DNA from: an uncultured bacterium
Lineage (GTDB): Bacteria; Bacillota; Clostridia; Lachnospirales; Lachnospiraceae
Direction of reading: 5' to 3'
Length of the DNA stretch: 46,950 nucleotides
Assembly: GCA_947381965.1 (NCBI GenBank)
Contig: CANCXX010000035.1
Coordinates: 1 to 46,950, forward strand
Below, piece after piece: positions 40,699 to 46,950 of this stretch; position 1 is the first letter of the stretch; each line of letters begins with the position of its first letter. The translations under genes and the position numbers were made by a program. Under the pieces are notes generated by a model. The model searched no databases. It was not told the DNA's origin and saw only the letters and a list, made by a program, of their open reading frames with translations.

Positions 40699-42429
40699 AT
40701 GAGATACGATTGCATTATAAAAGGACAGTTTGAGAGCCGTCCGAACAGATTCATTGCCTATGTAAACATTAATGGCAAAAGTGAGAAAGTTCATGTGAAA
40801 AATACCGGGCGGTGTCAGGAGCTTTTAATAAAGGAAGTGCCAGTATACTTGAATAAAAGTGATAATCCGGGAAGGAGCACGGCATATGACCTTGTGGCGG
40901 TCAGAAAGGGAAAACGCATAATCAATATAGACTCCCAGGCGCCCAATAAAGCTGTAGATGAATGGCTGCGTCAGGGAGGTCTGTTTCCGGAGATATCTCT
41001 GATCAGGCCTGAGACGAAATATAAAAGTTCCCGGTTTGATTTTTATGTTGAGACACCAAAGGATAAAATTTTTATTGAGGTAAAAGGCGTTACCTTAGAA
41101 CAGGATGATGTGGTATTATTTCCTGACGCGCCTTCAGAGCGTGCCGTTAAACATGTAAATGAACTGGAGGAAGCGGTACGGGAAGGATATAAAGCGTATA
41201 TTATTCTTGTAATCCAGATGGAAAATGTCAAATATTTTACCCCCAATAATGCTACACAGCCAGAGTTTGGGCGAACTCTGCTTAAGGCAAGGCAGGCAGG
41301 TGTAAGGGTATTGGCCTATGACTGCAGGGTTGCTCCTGAGTCTATGGCGATTCATAAACCTGTACCTGTGCGTATTTCTCAATTAGAGATTCAGGCTGAG
41401 GCTTTGCTTAAGTGGTATGACCATGGAAGAAGAATACTTCCCTGGCGGGAGGACGCCACGCCATATCATGTGTGGGTATCGGAAATTATGCTTCAGCAGA
41501 CCAGGGTGGAAGCCGTAAAGACTTATTATGACAGATTTATAAATAGCCTGCCAGATATCAGTTATTTAGCACAGGCAGAGGAGGAGACGCTTTTAAAGTT
41601 GTGGCAAGGTCTTGGATATTACAGTCGCGTCAGAAATATGAAGAAGGCGGCACGGATTATTATGGATATGTATGGAGGCGCTATGCCCAGGCAATACAAA
41701 GAACTGATAAGTCTTCCGGGAATCGGAGATTATACGGCAGGAGCTATAAGCTCCATTGCTTATGGACAAAGGGTTCCGGCAGTGGATGGAAATGTGCTGC
41801 GTGTGCTGGCCAGGCTGTGGGGAGATGGCAGTGATATTTCTATACAGTCAGTGCGCAGCAGAATAAGAGAAGAATTATCCTTCCAAATGCCTCAGGAAAG
41901 GCCGGGAGATTTTAATCAGGCGCTAATGGAACTGGGGGAAACTGTATGTATTCCCTCAGGGCAGCCTCAATGTAAGATATGCCCATGGGAGAAGATTTGT
42001 ATTGCTCATAAACAGGGGAAAGAAATGGCTTTTCCGTATAAATCTCCAAAGAAACCAAGGTTGATAGAAGAAAAAACGGTACTTATCCTTCGTGATGCTG
42101 CCAAAGCAGCGCTTAAGAAAAGACCGGAGAAGGGTTTGCTTGCAGGAATGTATGAGTTTCCAACCCTGGAAGGACATCTTACAAGAGAGGAAGTGGTTGC
42201 CTGCCTGAAGGAGGAGGGATTAGCTGTACTTAAGATAGAACCTCTCTGCGAGAGCAAACATGTATTCACCCACAAGGAATGGCATATGACGGGGTACGAT
42301 GTACGGGTGGACGAGCTGGCTGAAAAGAAAAATAAAAGTGGATATATATTTGTGGAACAGAAAGAGGCAAGAGACAAATACCCGATACCTTCTGCTTACG
42401 CTGTATATCTTCAGAATTTCTTAAGTTGA
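40699..42429 (+). CDS. Fused SfsA nuclease - MutY adenine glycosylase
   Basis: Protein of 576 residues combining two enzymes. Residues 1-225 are SfsA-like: RPNRFIAYVNINGKSEKVHVKNTGR, FDFYVETPKDKIFIEVKGVTLE (nuclease-like Asp and ExK) and FPDAPSERAVKHVNEL. From about 232 follows MutY, which removes A opposite 8-oxoG: LPWR, catalytic Glu262 in EIMLQQTRV, the hairpin LPGIGDYTAGAI, Asp363 in AVDGNVLRVLAR, the 4Fe-4S cysteines 417, 425, 428 and 434, and a C-terminal Nudix-like 8-oxoG-sensing domain. The ATG at 40699 has AGAGG 7-8 nt upstream. Both activities in one chain suggest coordinated repair; SfsA function itself is poorly defined. Confidence 0.9.
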   Translation: MRYDCIIKGQFESRPNRFIAYVNINGKSEKVHVKNTGRCQELLIKEVPVYLNKSDNPGRSTAYDLVAVRKGKRIINIDSQAPNKAVDEWLRQGGLFPEISLIRPETKYKSSRFDFYVETPKDKIFIEVKGVTLEQDDVVLFPDAPSERAVKHVNELEEAVREGYKAYIILVIQMENVKYFTPNNATQPEFGRTLLKARQAGVRVLAYDCRVAPESMAIHKPVPVRISQLEIQAEALLKWYDHGRRILPWREDATPYHVWVSEIMLQQTRVEAVKTYYDRFINSLPDISYLAQAEEETLLKLWQGLGYYSRVRNMKKAARIIMDMYGGAMPRQYKELISLPGIGDYTAGAISSIAYGQRVPAVDGNVLRVLARLWGDGSDISIQSVRSRIREELSFQMPQERPGDFNQALMELGETVCIPSGQPQCKICPWEKICIAHKQGKEMAFPYKSPKKPRLIEEKTVLILRDAAKAALKKRPEKGLLAGMYEFPTLEGHLTREEVVACLKEEGLAVLKIEPLCESKHVFTHKEWHMTGYDVRVDELAEKKNKSGYIFVEQKEARDKYPIPSAYAVYLQNFLS

Positions 42430-42454
42430 TTATTTATGATAAAATGGGTATGAT
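42426..42454 (+). promoter_or_regulatory. Probable promoter of the second glycosyltransferase
   Basis: TTGATT (42426-42431) and TATGAT (42449-42454) are 17 bp apart. The -35 overlaps the stop codon of the SfsA-MutY gene. The leader would be about 58 nt. Confidence 0.5.
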
Positions 42455-42518
42455 AAAAGGAAAGTAACTTTAAAGAATACAGCTTAAGAAAATATGTGAT
42501 ATAGGAGTATAGGGAGAG

Positions 42519-43544
42519 ATGAAGCTTTTATCATTTGCAGTGCCCTGCTATAATTCAGCGGCATATATGGAGAAATGTGTAGATTCGCTTTTAAAGGGCG
42601 GGGAAGATGTAGAGATTATTATAGTAGATGATGGCTCTGTGGATGAGACAGCTGCAATTGCTGATAAATATGCCCTGGAATATCCATCAGTAATTAAAGT
42701 AGTACACAAAGAAAATGGGGGACATGGTTCTGCTGTAAATATAGGAATTGAAAATGCAGAAGGCCTGTATTTTAAAGTGGTGGACAGTGATGATTGGGTG
42801 AAGGAAGAAGCTTATAAGCAGATACTGGACACCTTAAAAAATCTTACTGGTACGGAAACGGTTCTTGATATGCTGGTCAGCAATTTTGTTTATGAAAAGC
42901 TCGGTGAGAACCGGCATAAAGTTATGCGTTATAAACATGCACTGCCAATGGATAAAATGTTTACATGGGAAGATGTGAAGCACTTCCACAAGGGGCAGTA
43001 TATTTTAATGCACTCTGTAATATTCAGAACCAAGCTTCTTAGAGAATGTGGTTTAAAGCTGCCGGAGCATACCTTTTATGTGGATAATCTTTATGTCTTT
43101 GAGCCTTTGCCTTATGTGAGAAATATGTACTATCTGGATGTTAATTTCTACCGTTATTATATTGGCAGGGCGGACCAATCGGTAAATCAGGAAGTAATGA
43201 TTGGCAGAATAGATCAGCAGATTAAAGTCAATAAGCTTATGATTGATTACATGACAGAAAATAAAAACCGTATTGCACCAGTCAAAAAAATGTATCAGTA
43301 TATGACAAGTTATCTGGATATTATCACTACAGTTTCTTCTGTTTTACTGATATGTTCCGGAACAGAAGAAAATCTTGCAAAGAAAAAAGAGCTGTGGAGT
43401 TATCTAAAGAAAAAAGACTGGATGCTGTACAGAAAACTACGGTATGGGCTTCTTGGAAATTGTATGAATCTCCATGGCAGGGTTGGCAGATGGATTTCGG
43501 TGGAAGGCTATAAGATTTGCCGGAGATTCTTTAATTTCAATTAA
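42519..43544 (+). CDS. Family 2 glycosyltransferase
   Basis: Protein of 341 residues with GT-A motifs LSFAVPCYNSAAYMEKCVDS, IIIVDDGSVDET, ENGGHGSAVNIGIENA and the metal-binding KVVDSDDWV. The C-terminal 130 residues are helical with several aromatic residues and no clear membrane segment. It probably transfers a sugar to a surface glycan or lipid. It is distinct from the copy at 28870 (about 67 residues longer, with GGHGSAVN instead of NSGVSDSRN). GGGAGAG precedes the ATG by a few nt. It is monocistronic, with its own promoter and terminator. Confidence 0.9.
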   Translation: MKLLSFAVPCYNSAAYMEKCVDSLLKGGEDVEIIIVDDGSVDETAAIADKYALEYPSVIKVVHKENGGHGSAVNIGIENAEGLYFKVVDSDDWVKEEAYKQILDTLKNLTGTETVLDMLVSNFVYEKLGENRHKVMRYKHALPMDKMFTWEDVKHFHKGQYILMHSVIFRTKLLRECGLKLPEHTFYVDNLYVFEPLPYVRNMYYLDVNFYRYYIGRADQSVNQEVMIGRIDQQIKVNKLMIDYMTENKNRIAPVKKMYQYMTSYLDIITTVSSVLLICSGTEENLAKKKELWSYLKKKDWMLYRKLRYGLLGNCMNLHGRVGRWISVEGYKICRRFFNFN

Positions 43545-43568
43545 AAATGGAAATCCCTTTATAAGGAG

Positions 43569-43592
43569 AATAAGCTTTTTCTGCTTATTTTT
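43569..43592 (+). terminator. Terminator of the second glycosyltransferase
   Basis: AATAAGC (43569-43575) pairs with GCTTATT (43583-43589), followed by TTT, 25 nt after the stop codon. Confidence 0.75.
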
Positions 43593-43594
43593 AG

Positions 43595-43639
43595 ACACTA
43601 ACAGTGGTAAATCTGTAATAAATTTACCGCTGTTAGTGT
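43595..43639. terminator. 18-bp hairpin between convergent genes
   Basis: ACACTAACAGTGGTAAAT (43595-43612) pairs with ATTTACCGCTGTTAGTGT (43622-43639), all but one as Watson-Crick pairs. It stands between the glycosyltransferase and the minus-strand DUF4180 gene, and probably blocks transcription from both sides. T-runs beside it are weak. Confidence 0.7.
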
Positions 43640-43684
43640 TAATATATTAAGTGCCAACTTGTAACTGGAACCTGCACGGTATTG

Positions 43685-44053
43685 TTATTGTGCTTTGACT
43701 AACTTTTGTATTGCTTCTTCTTTGGATGACACAAAAAAGAAGTCATTTCCATTATTTGATTCGTAAATAAAATCTTTTAATGGTTTACTTGTATATTGTG
43801 AGTAATCCCCATAAATGGCAATTCTAACATGATAATTGATAAATTTTTGAAGTATTTCGCCTGCTATGCCATTGCTAAGGATGAAAAATTCCTCACATAC
43901 TGCCGATTTATTGATTATTATTTTTGTCGCACCTGTTTCATATTTAACAGTCATAACCAAATCTAAAGCAGATTGTGTATCAACAATTAGCTTTTCATCA
44001 CTGGAAATAACTGCAATATCAGTTCCGTTGTCTTTTAAGTGTTCAATTTTCAT
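43685..44053 (-). CDS. DUF4180 family protein
   Basis: Small soluble protein of 122 residues recognised as DUF4180 by ISSDEKLIVDTQSALDLVMTV, TKIIINKSAVCEEFF, LSNGIAGEILQKFINY and YTSKPLKDFIYESNNGND. The alternating strand-helix pattern resembles STAS-like folds. The function is unknown. GGGAGG lies 5 nt before the ATG, and a consensus promoter lies about 50 bp upstream, so it is its own transcription unit on the minus strand. Confidence 0.88.
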   Translation of the reverse strand: MKIEHLKDNGTDIAVISSDEKLIVDTQSALDLVMTVKYETGATKIIINKSAVCEEFFILSNGIAGEILQKFINYHVRIAIYGDYSQYTSKPLKDFIYESNNGNDFFFVSSKEEAIQKLVKAQ

Positions 44054-44100
44054 AATATCCTCCCAACCTCATTTACAGTACAAATTCCAGTTAAAGCCAC

Positions 44101-44129
44101 ATTTTACTTAAAAAATGATAAATTGTCAA
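44101..44129 (-). promoter_or_regulatory. Promoter of the DUF4180 gene
   Basis: On the minus strand a perfect -35 TTGACA (44129-44124) and TAAAAT (44106-44101) are 17 bp apart. Confidence 0.75.
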
Positions 44130-44287
44130 GCCATACCTAATTTTAGAGCACATGAAAAAAATTTGCTGCTTTTTGATATATTGATGCCATCCTTTGTCAG
44201 GTAATTAGATAAAAAGAGAAGAAGGGAAGGAAGAATATAACAGGCAGCTTCAGGATATACTGAATGTATAAATGTGCAGGAGGGAAA

Positions 44288-44725
44288 ATGGCAGATAAGG
44301 AAGAGGATAATTATGATGATATTGTCAAGTGTCCCCATCATGTCTCTAAGGGACGGCCGCATATGACAATGAAGCAGCGGGCAGCACAATTTTCTCCTTT
44401 TATGCCGCTGAGCGGTTATAATGATGCAGTTAAGGAAACCGCCAGGATGACTGATATAAAAATTGAGCTGGGAGAAGATTTAGAGGAAATGTTAAATCGA
44501 AAACTAAAACTGTTGCAGAGCCGGGAAAAACAGCATCCCAAGATAGCAGTCACTTATTTTCGGCCAGATATCAGGAAGGGAGGAGGCGCCTATATTACAT
44601 CTACAGGCTGTGTTGAAAAGGTGGATGTGTGTAAAAGAATTATATATATAGAGGATGGAATTAAGATACCGATTGGAGAGATAACAGGAGTAGAGGGAAA
44701 AATATTTTCCGAGCTGGAAGGATAA
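44288..44725 (+). CDS. YolD-like family protein
   Basis: Protein of 145 residues with the signature YDDIVKCPHHVSKGRPHMTMKQRAAQFSPFMPLSGYNDAVKETAR at about 10-54, followed by a helical section and a beta-rich C-terminus (AVTYFRPDIRKGGGAYITSTG). I recognise this as the clostridial YolD-like group, often found beside Y-family DNA polymerases of the UvrX/DinB type. No such polymerase is here, so it is an orphan copy. AGGAGGG lies a few nt before the ATG at 44288; the reading frame could extend 8 residues further upstream but lacks a box there. Confidence 0.7.
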   Translation: MADKEEDNYDDIVKCPHHVSKGRPHMTMKQRAAQFSPFMPLSGYNDAVKETARMTDIKIELGEDLEEMLNRKLKLLQSREKQHPKIAVTYFRPDIRKGGGAYITSTGCVEKVDVCKRIIYIEDGIKIPIGEITGVEGKIFSELEG

Positions 44726-44757
44726 ACTAATTAGAAAAAAGGACAGTAAACATAAAG

Positions 44758-44788
44758 AAACGGCATAGCTTGCGCTACACCGTTTTTT
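44758..44788 (+). terminator. Rho-independent terminator of the YolD-like gene
   Basis: AAACGG (44758-44763) pairs with CCGTTT (44780-44785) and TAGC pairs with GCTA inside, with a CA/CA internal loop and loop TTGC. TTTTTTATTTTATTT follows. Confidence 0.88.
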
Positions 44789-44828
44789 ATTTTATTTTTA
44801 GAATGCCGCTTTTCTTGAAAGAAGCAGC

Positions 44829-45545
44829 TTATACCTGCCTAACACGGTTGTTGCGTTTCTCTCCGGAATGAAAAGACCGTAAGATAGCAACAATATCTGC
44901 CTGATATACAAGTGCATACATAATTCCGGCCATTACAAAAGCAGTGATCACATCAAACATGGAGTGCTGCTTAATAAACATAGTGGAGAATATAATGGAA
45001 ACACATATTATTAAAGATATAATACGTAATTTTCCACTTAATTTGCGGATGCCCTGAGAGAGAATATTTTCCCCATTCCCCTTGTCTTTCAGACAATATA
45101 CTACTGCCAGATGAGCACCAATAGAATTATATACATGAATACTGGGCCATAAATTAGTAGGAGTATCCGTATTGTATAAATGTGCAATCAGCCTTGTTAA
45201 AATATTGTCTCTGGGCATTTCTACAGGGCGAAGGTGATGTCCATTAGGCCAGAGTGTGGAAACAATAAGGAAAATGGTCATTCCGGTAAAAAGAAACACG
45301 CAGGTTTTGATATATTCTTGTTTATTCATAAAAAAGCAATATAAAACTACAACTGACACATAGGCAAACCATAAAAAATAAGGAATGACAAATACCTCAC
45401 AGAAAGGAATGGCATCATCAATTTTCATATGGATGATGGTCTGGGGCACTACGGTTTTTTCCAGGTACACAAACCAGGTACAGTAAATAAGAGCATAGAT
45501 GATAAGCGGTATAGCATGCTTATATTTTTCGTAATACTTTTTCAC
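44829..45545 (-). CDS. PAP2 family membrane phosphatase
   Basis: Protein of 238 residues with about six membrane helices. PAP2 active-site motifs are partly visible: PSIHVYNS (PSxH, histidine as proton donor) near 133-140 and the C-terminal KQHSMFDV (H-x-x-x-D nucleophile motif) near 192-199. Such enzymes dephosphorylate lipid phosphates such as phosphatidate or isoprenyl diphosphates. The start is GTG at 45545 with AGGAG 8 nt upstream. It follows the lipid kinase gene by 86 nt on the same strand, so the pair may work on the same lipid phosphate in opposite directions. Confidence 0.85.
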   Translation of the reverse strand: MKKYYEKYKHAIPLIIYALIYCTWFVYLEKTVVPQTIIHMKIDDAIPFCEVFVIPYFLWFAYVSVVVLYCFFMNKQEYIKTCVFLFTGMTIFLIVSTLWPNGHHLRPVEMPRDNILTRLIAHLYNTDTPTNLWPSIHVYNSIGAHLAVVYCLKDKGNGENILSQGIRKLSGKLRIISLIICVSIIFSTMFIKQHSMFDVITAFVMAGIMYALVYQADIVAILRSFHSGEKRNNRVRQV

Positions 45546-45631
45546 AATAGAATCTCCTCATAATAATTCCGCACATTATAGGTTCTTATGCGGCATGGTA
45601 CATGAAAAACTTTGAAATTACCCTTCAGCGT

Positions 45632-46594
45632 TTATAATAAAAACTGTAATTGCTGCTGCCTGCATGTGAGGGTAATATCATAACTTTTTATATAAACTTC
45701 TCCGTCAGTATGTACCCACAAAGGATCAGATGATATAACACGGACTTTTGATGCCGTATAATGACTGATTCCCTTAAAACGGTAATGAGTACCTTTAAAT
45801 GCGGTGGGAAGCGCTACAAGGGCAAGTATTTTTGGAATATTGCCAATGACACACACGTCTATCAGCCCATCCGTATAGTCAGCAGTGGGACAAAATTTAA
45901 AACCACCGCCTTCATACCGGTGAACCATACTGGCTACAAATAAAAACTTTGGCAGATAAATGGGTTCCCCATCATCAAGTATAACAGTGCAGATAACTTT
46001 TCTTGCCAATATCAGTTGTTTTAATGCAATGCCAAGGTAAGTCAGTTTTCCAAGGCCGATTTTATTTAATATTTCCTTAAAACGGGAGGTAAGCGCCTCC
46101 TGACAGACGGCAGCGTCAAACCCAATGCCGCAGCTTACGGCAAAATAACGTTTAAATGGTGAACTTTCATGCCGTAGGCTGGGAGCCTGTTCGCATGAGA
46201 GGTATCCCAGGTCCATAAGACGTGGCTGACAGCAGGATAGAATGTTATCCAGTATTTTTAGAGGGTCCCTGGGAAGCATTAAGTCCCTTGCCATGTCGTT
46301 GCTTGAACCAGTAGGAATATATCCAATCTGTACCCGGCTAAAATCAGAAATCCCCTGCAGAACTTCGTTTAAAGTTCCGTCACCGCCAAGAACAATCAGT
46401 TTTAAAATGATTTCAGTGCCATTTTTAAGCACAGAAGCAGACAAGTCACGAACCAGTTTGACAACGTGACCGGCTTCTTTGGATAAAAAAACCTTATATT
46501 CAATATCCTTTTGGATAAGAGCCGGTTCAACAACAGACCAAAGCTTTGCGCCCTGACCGGATTTTGAAGCCGGGTTTACAATGATATAATACAT
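45632..46594 (-). CDS. Diacylglycerol/lipid kinase (YegS/BmrU family)
   Basis: Protein of 320 residues of the DAGK catalytic family: NPASKSGQG at the start, the nucleotide loop VLGGDGTLNEVLQG, GYIPTGSSNDMARDL, a beta-rich second domain with CGIGFDAAV, and a C-terminal TDGLIDVCVIG and VHTDGE. It phosphorylates diacylglycerol or a related lipid with ATP. AGGAG lies 7 nt before the ATG but is enclosed in a 7-bp hairpin. It is the first gene of a unit with the PAP2 phosphatase. Confidence 0.92.
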   Translation of the reverse strand: MYYIIVNPASKSGQGAKLWSVVEPALIQKDIEYKVFLSKEAGHVVKLVRDLSASVLKNGTEIILKLIVLGGDGTLNEVLQGISDFSRVQIGYIPTGSSNDMARDLMLPRDPLKILDNILSCCQPRLMDLGYLSCEQAPSLRHESSPFKRYFAVSCGIGFDAAVCQEALTSRFKEILNKIGLGKLTYLGIALKQLILARKVICTVILDDGEPIYLPKFLFVASMVHRYEGGGFKFCPTADYTDGLIDVCVIGNIPKILALVALPTAFKGTHYRFKGISHYTASKVRVISSDPLWVHTDGEVYIKSYDITLTCRQQQLQFLL

Positions 46595-46602
46595 AATTAT
46601 GC

Positions 46603-46619
46603 TCCTGCATGCTGCAGGA
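46603..46619 (-). promoter_or_regulatory. Hairpin covering the lipid kinase ribosome binding site
   Basis: On the minus strand TCCTGCA (46619-46613) pairs perfectly with TGCAGGA (46609-46603) around a 3-nt loop. The 3' arm contains most of the AGGAG used by the gene starting at 46594. Folding would limit translation. Confidence 0.5.
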
Positions 46620-46678
46620 TGTGTTTATATTTTTCTGACTTAAAATTCCGTTACACTTCCCTGCTGAAATCTTTTCCT

Positions 46679-46707
46679 ATTTTAGCAGTAATTCTGGCAT
46701 GAGTAAA
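46679..46707 (-). promoter_or_regulatory. Probable promoter of the lipid kinase gene
   Basis: On the minus strand TTTACT (46707-46702) and TAAAAT (46684-46679) are 17 bp apart, with a leader of about 78 nt. Confidence 0.55.
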
Positions 46708-46760
46708 GGTTTTTTGGCATATTCTATAAATCTTAAGGATTACTTAGGATATTTTTCATT

Positions 46761-46787
46761 TTCTTTAGAATTGTATTCTTTAGAATT
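46761..46787 (+). repeat. Two direct copies of TTCTTTAGAATT
   Basis: The 12-mer occurs at 46761-46772 and 46776-46787 (period 15). Each copy is nearly palindromic. They lie 41 bp before an extended -10 promoter and could be regulator sites or an AT-rich upstream element. Confidence 0.4.
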
Positions 46788-46824
46788 TAAATGAAAACAA
46801 AAGGTTTTTTTCATAATAAGTTTA

Positions 46825-46833
46825 TGCTATAAT
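46825..46833 (+). promoter_or_regulatory. Extended -10 promoter before the structured element at the window end
   Basis: TGCTATAAT (46825-46833) is a consensus extended -10; the -35 region is only T-rich. The transcript would start near 46840 and run through the hairpin at 46897-46938. No protein start was seen before the window ends. Confidence 0.5.
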
Positions 46834-46896
46834 AATCCAAATTTGTCTCTCAGTCAGACCTGAACCGGTTACTTGTGCAGTGGGAAAAGGGAGTAG

Positions 46897-46950
46897 GCGA
46901 GGACAATTACGGAACAGGAAAACAGTAATAGTCCTCGCAAGCGCCCAGAA
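46897..46950 (+). ncRNA. Structured element with loop GGAACAGGAAAACA, cut by the window edge
   Basis: GCGAGGAC (46897-46904) pairs with GTCCTCGC (46931-46938) and ATTAC (46906-46910) with GTAAT (46925-46929), with an A/A mismatch between. The loop is GGAACAGGAAAACA (46911-46924), closed by C-G, and GCGCCCAGAA follows. Loop, closing pair and 3' CCCAGA match the arrays at 14344 and 27496 while the stem bases differ. The upstream extended -10 suggests it may be transcribed on its own. The 3' end is outside the window. An RNA product is inferred. Confidence 0.6.

Noticed and set aside
1-46950. CRISPR array, prophage, integron or restriction-modification genes
   Set aside because: No regularly spaced short repeats, integrases, phage structural genes, methyltransferases or nucleases of such systems were found. 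The only tandem repeats are the two arrays reported, which have just two units each and no spacers.

Overview
The window reads as a chromosome segment of a spore-forming Firmicute, most likely family Lachnospiraceae (class Clostridia). The evidence is strong AGGAGG-type ribosome binding sites, moderate GC, families typical of that group (DUF4364, DUF1653, DUF4180, DUF362-ferredoxin, GerMN, a clostridial-type MutY cluster) and sigma-A style promoters. There is no prophage, IS transposase, CRISPR array or rRNA. Names rest on reading motifs and families by eye; no database was searched.

Layout. 1-2400: AT-rich accessory stretch with the end of a tRNA-Glu, a DUF3781 gene, a secreted CAP-domain protein, an unknown gene and a palindromic intergenic element. 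2407-5788: MATE exporter, a membrane-anchored Asp-box protein and a membrane-anchored zincin. 5901-10655: ispF, then a minus-strand group (malic enzyme, radical SAM, DUF4364), degV and DUF1294. 10718-18030: arginine biosynthesis, with argG divergent from argC - prolyl-tRNA deacylase-like - GNAT - argJ - argB - argD. The shared region carries two promoters overlaid by ArgR-like palindromes. argF, argH and argR are not here. 18097-20166: an orphan solute-binding protein and a YdcZ-type transporter. 20263-27489: comEA - response regulator - histidine kinase - GerMN lipoprotein - comEC - holA, behind one clear promoter. 27720-34881: double Nudix protein, glycosyltransferase, FtsH, and a copper operon (csoR, copA with a C-terminal CopZ domain that has its own ribosome binding site). 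35014-43544: DUF362 ferredoxin protein, HD-HAD fusion, a 215-bp MITE-like element, DUF1653, a 5'-nucleotidase, an SfsA-MutY fusion and a second glycosyltransferase. 43685-46594: DUF4180, a YolD-like protein, and a lipid kinase / PAP2 phosphatase pair.

The most unusual signal is a family of structured repeats at three places: 14344-14557, 27496-27704 and 46897-46950. All share the 14-nt loop GGWACWGGAAAACA closed by a C-G pair and followed by CCCAGA. The stems differ completely in sequence but keep their complementarity. At two loci the unit (103 and 100 bp) is tandemly duplicated, with the array starting and ending inside the same loop, directly before the ribosome binding site of a gene. I do not recognise this family. 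It could be a structured RNA or a single-stranded-DNA hairpin element.
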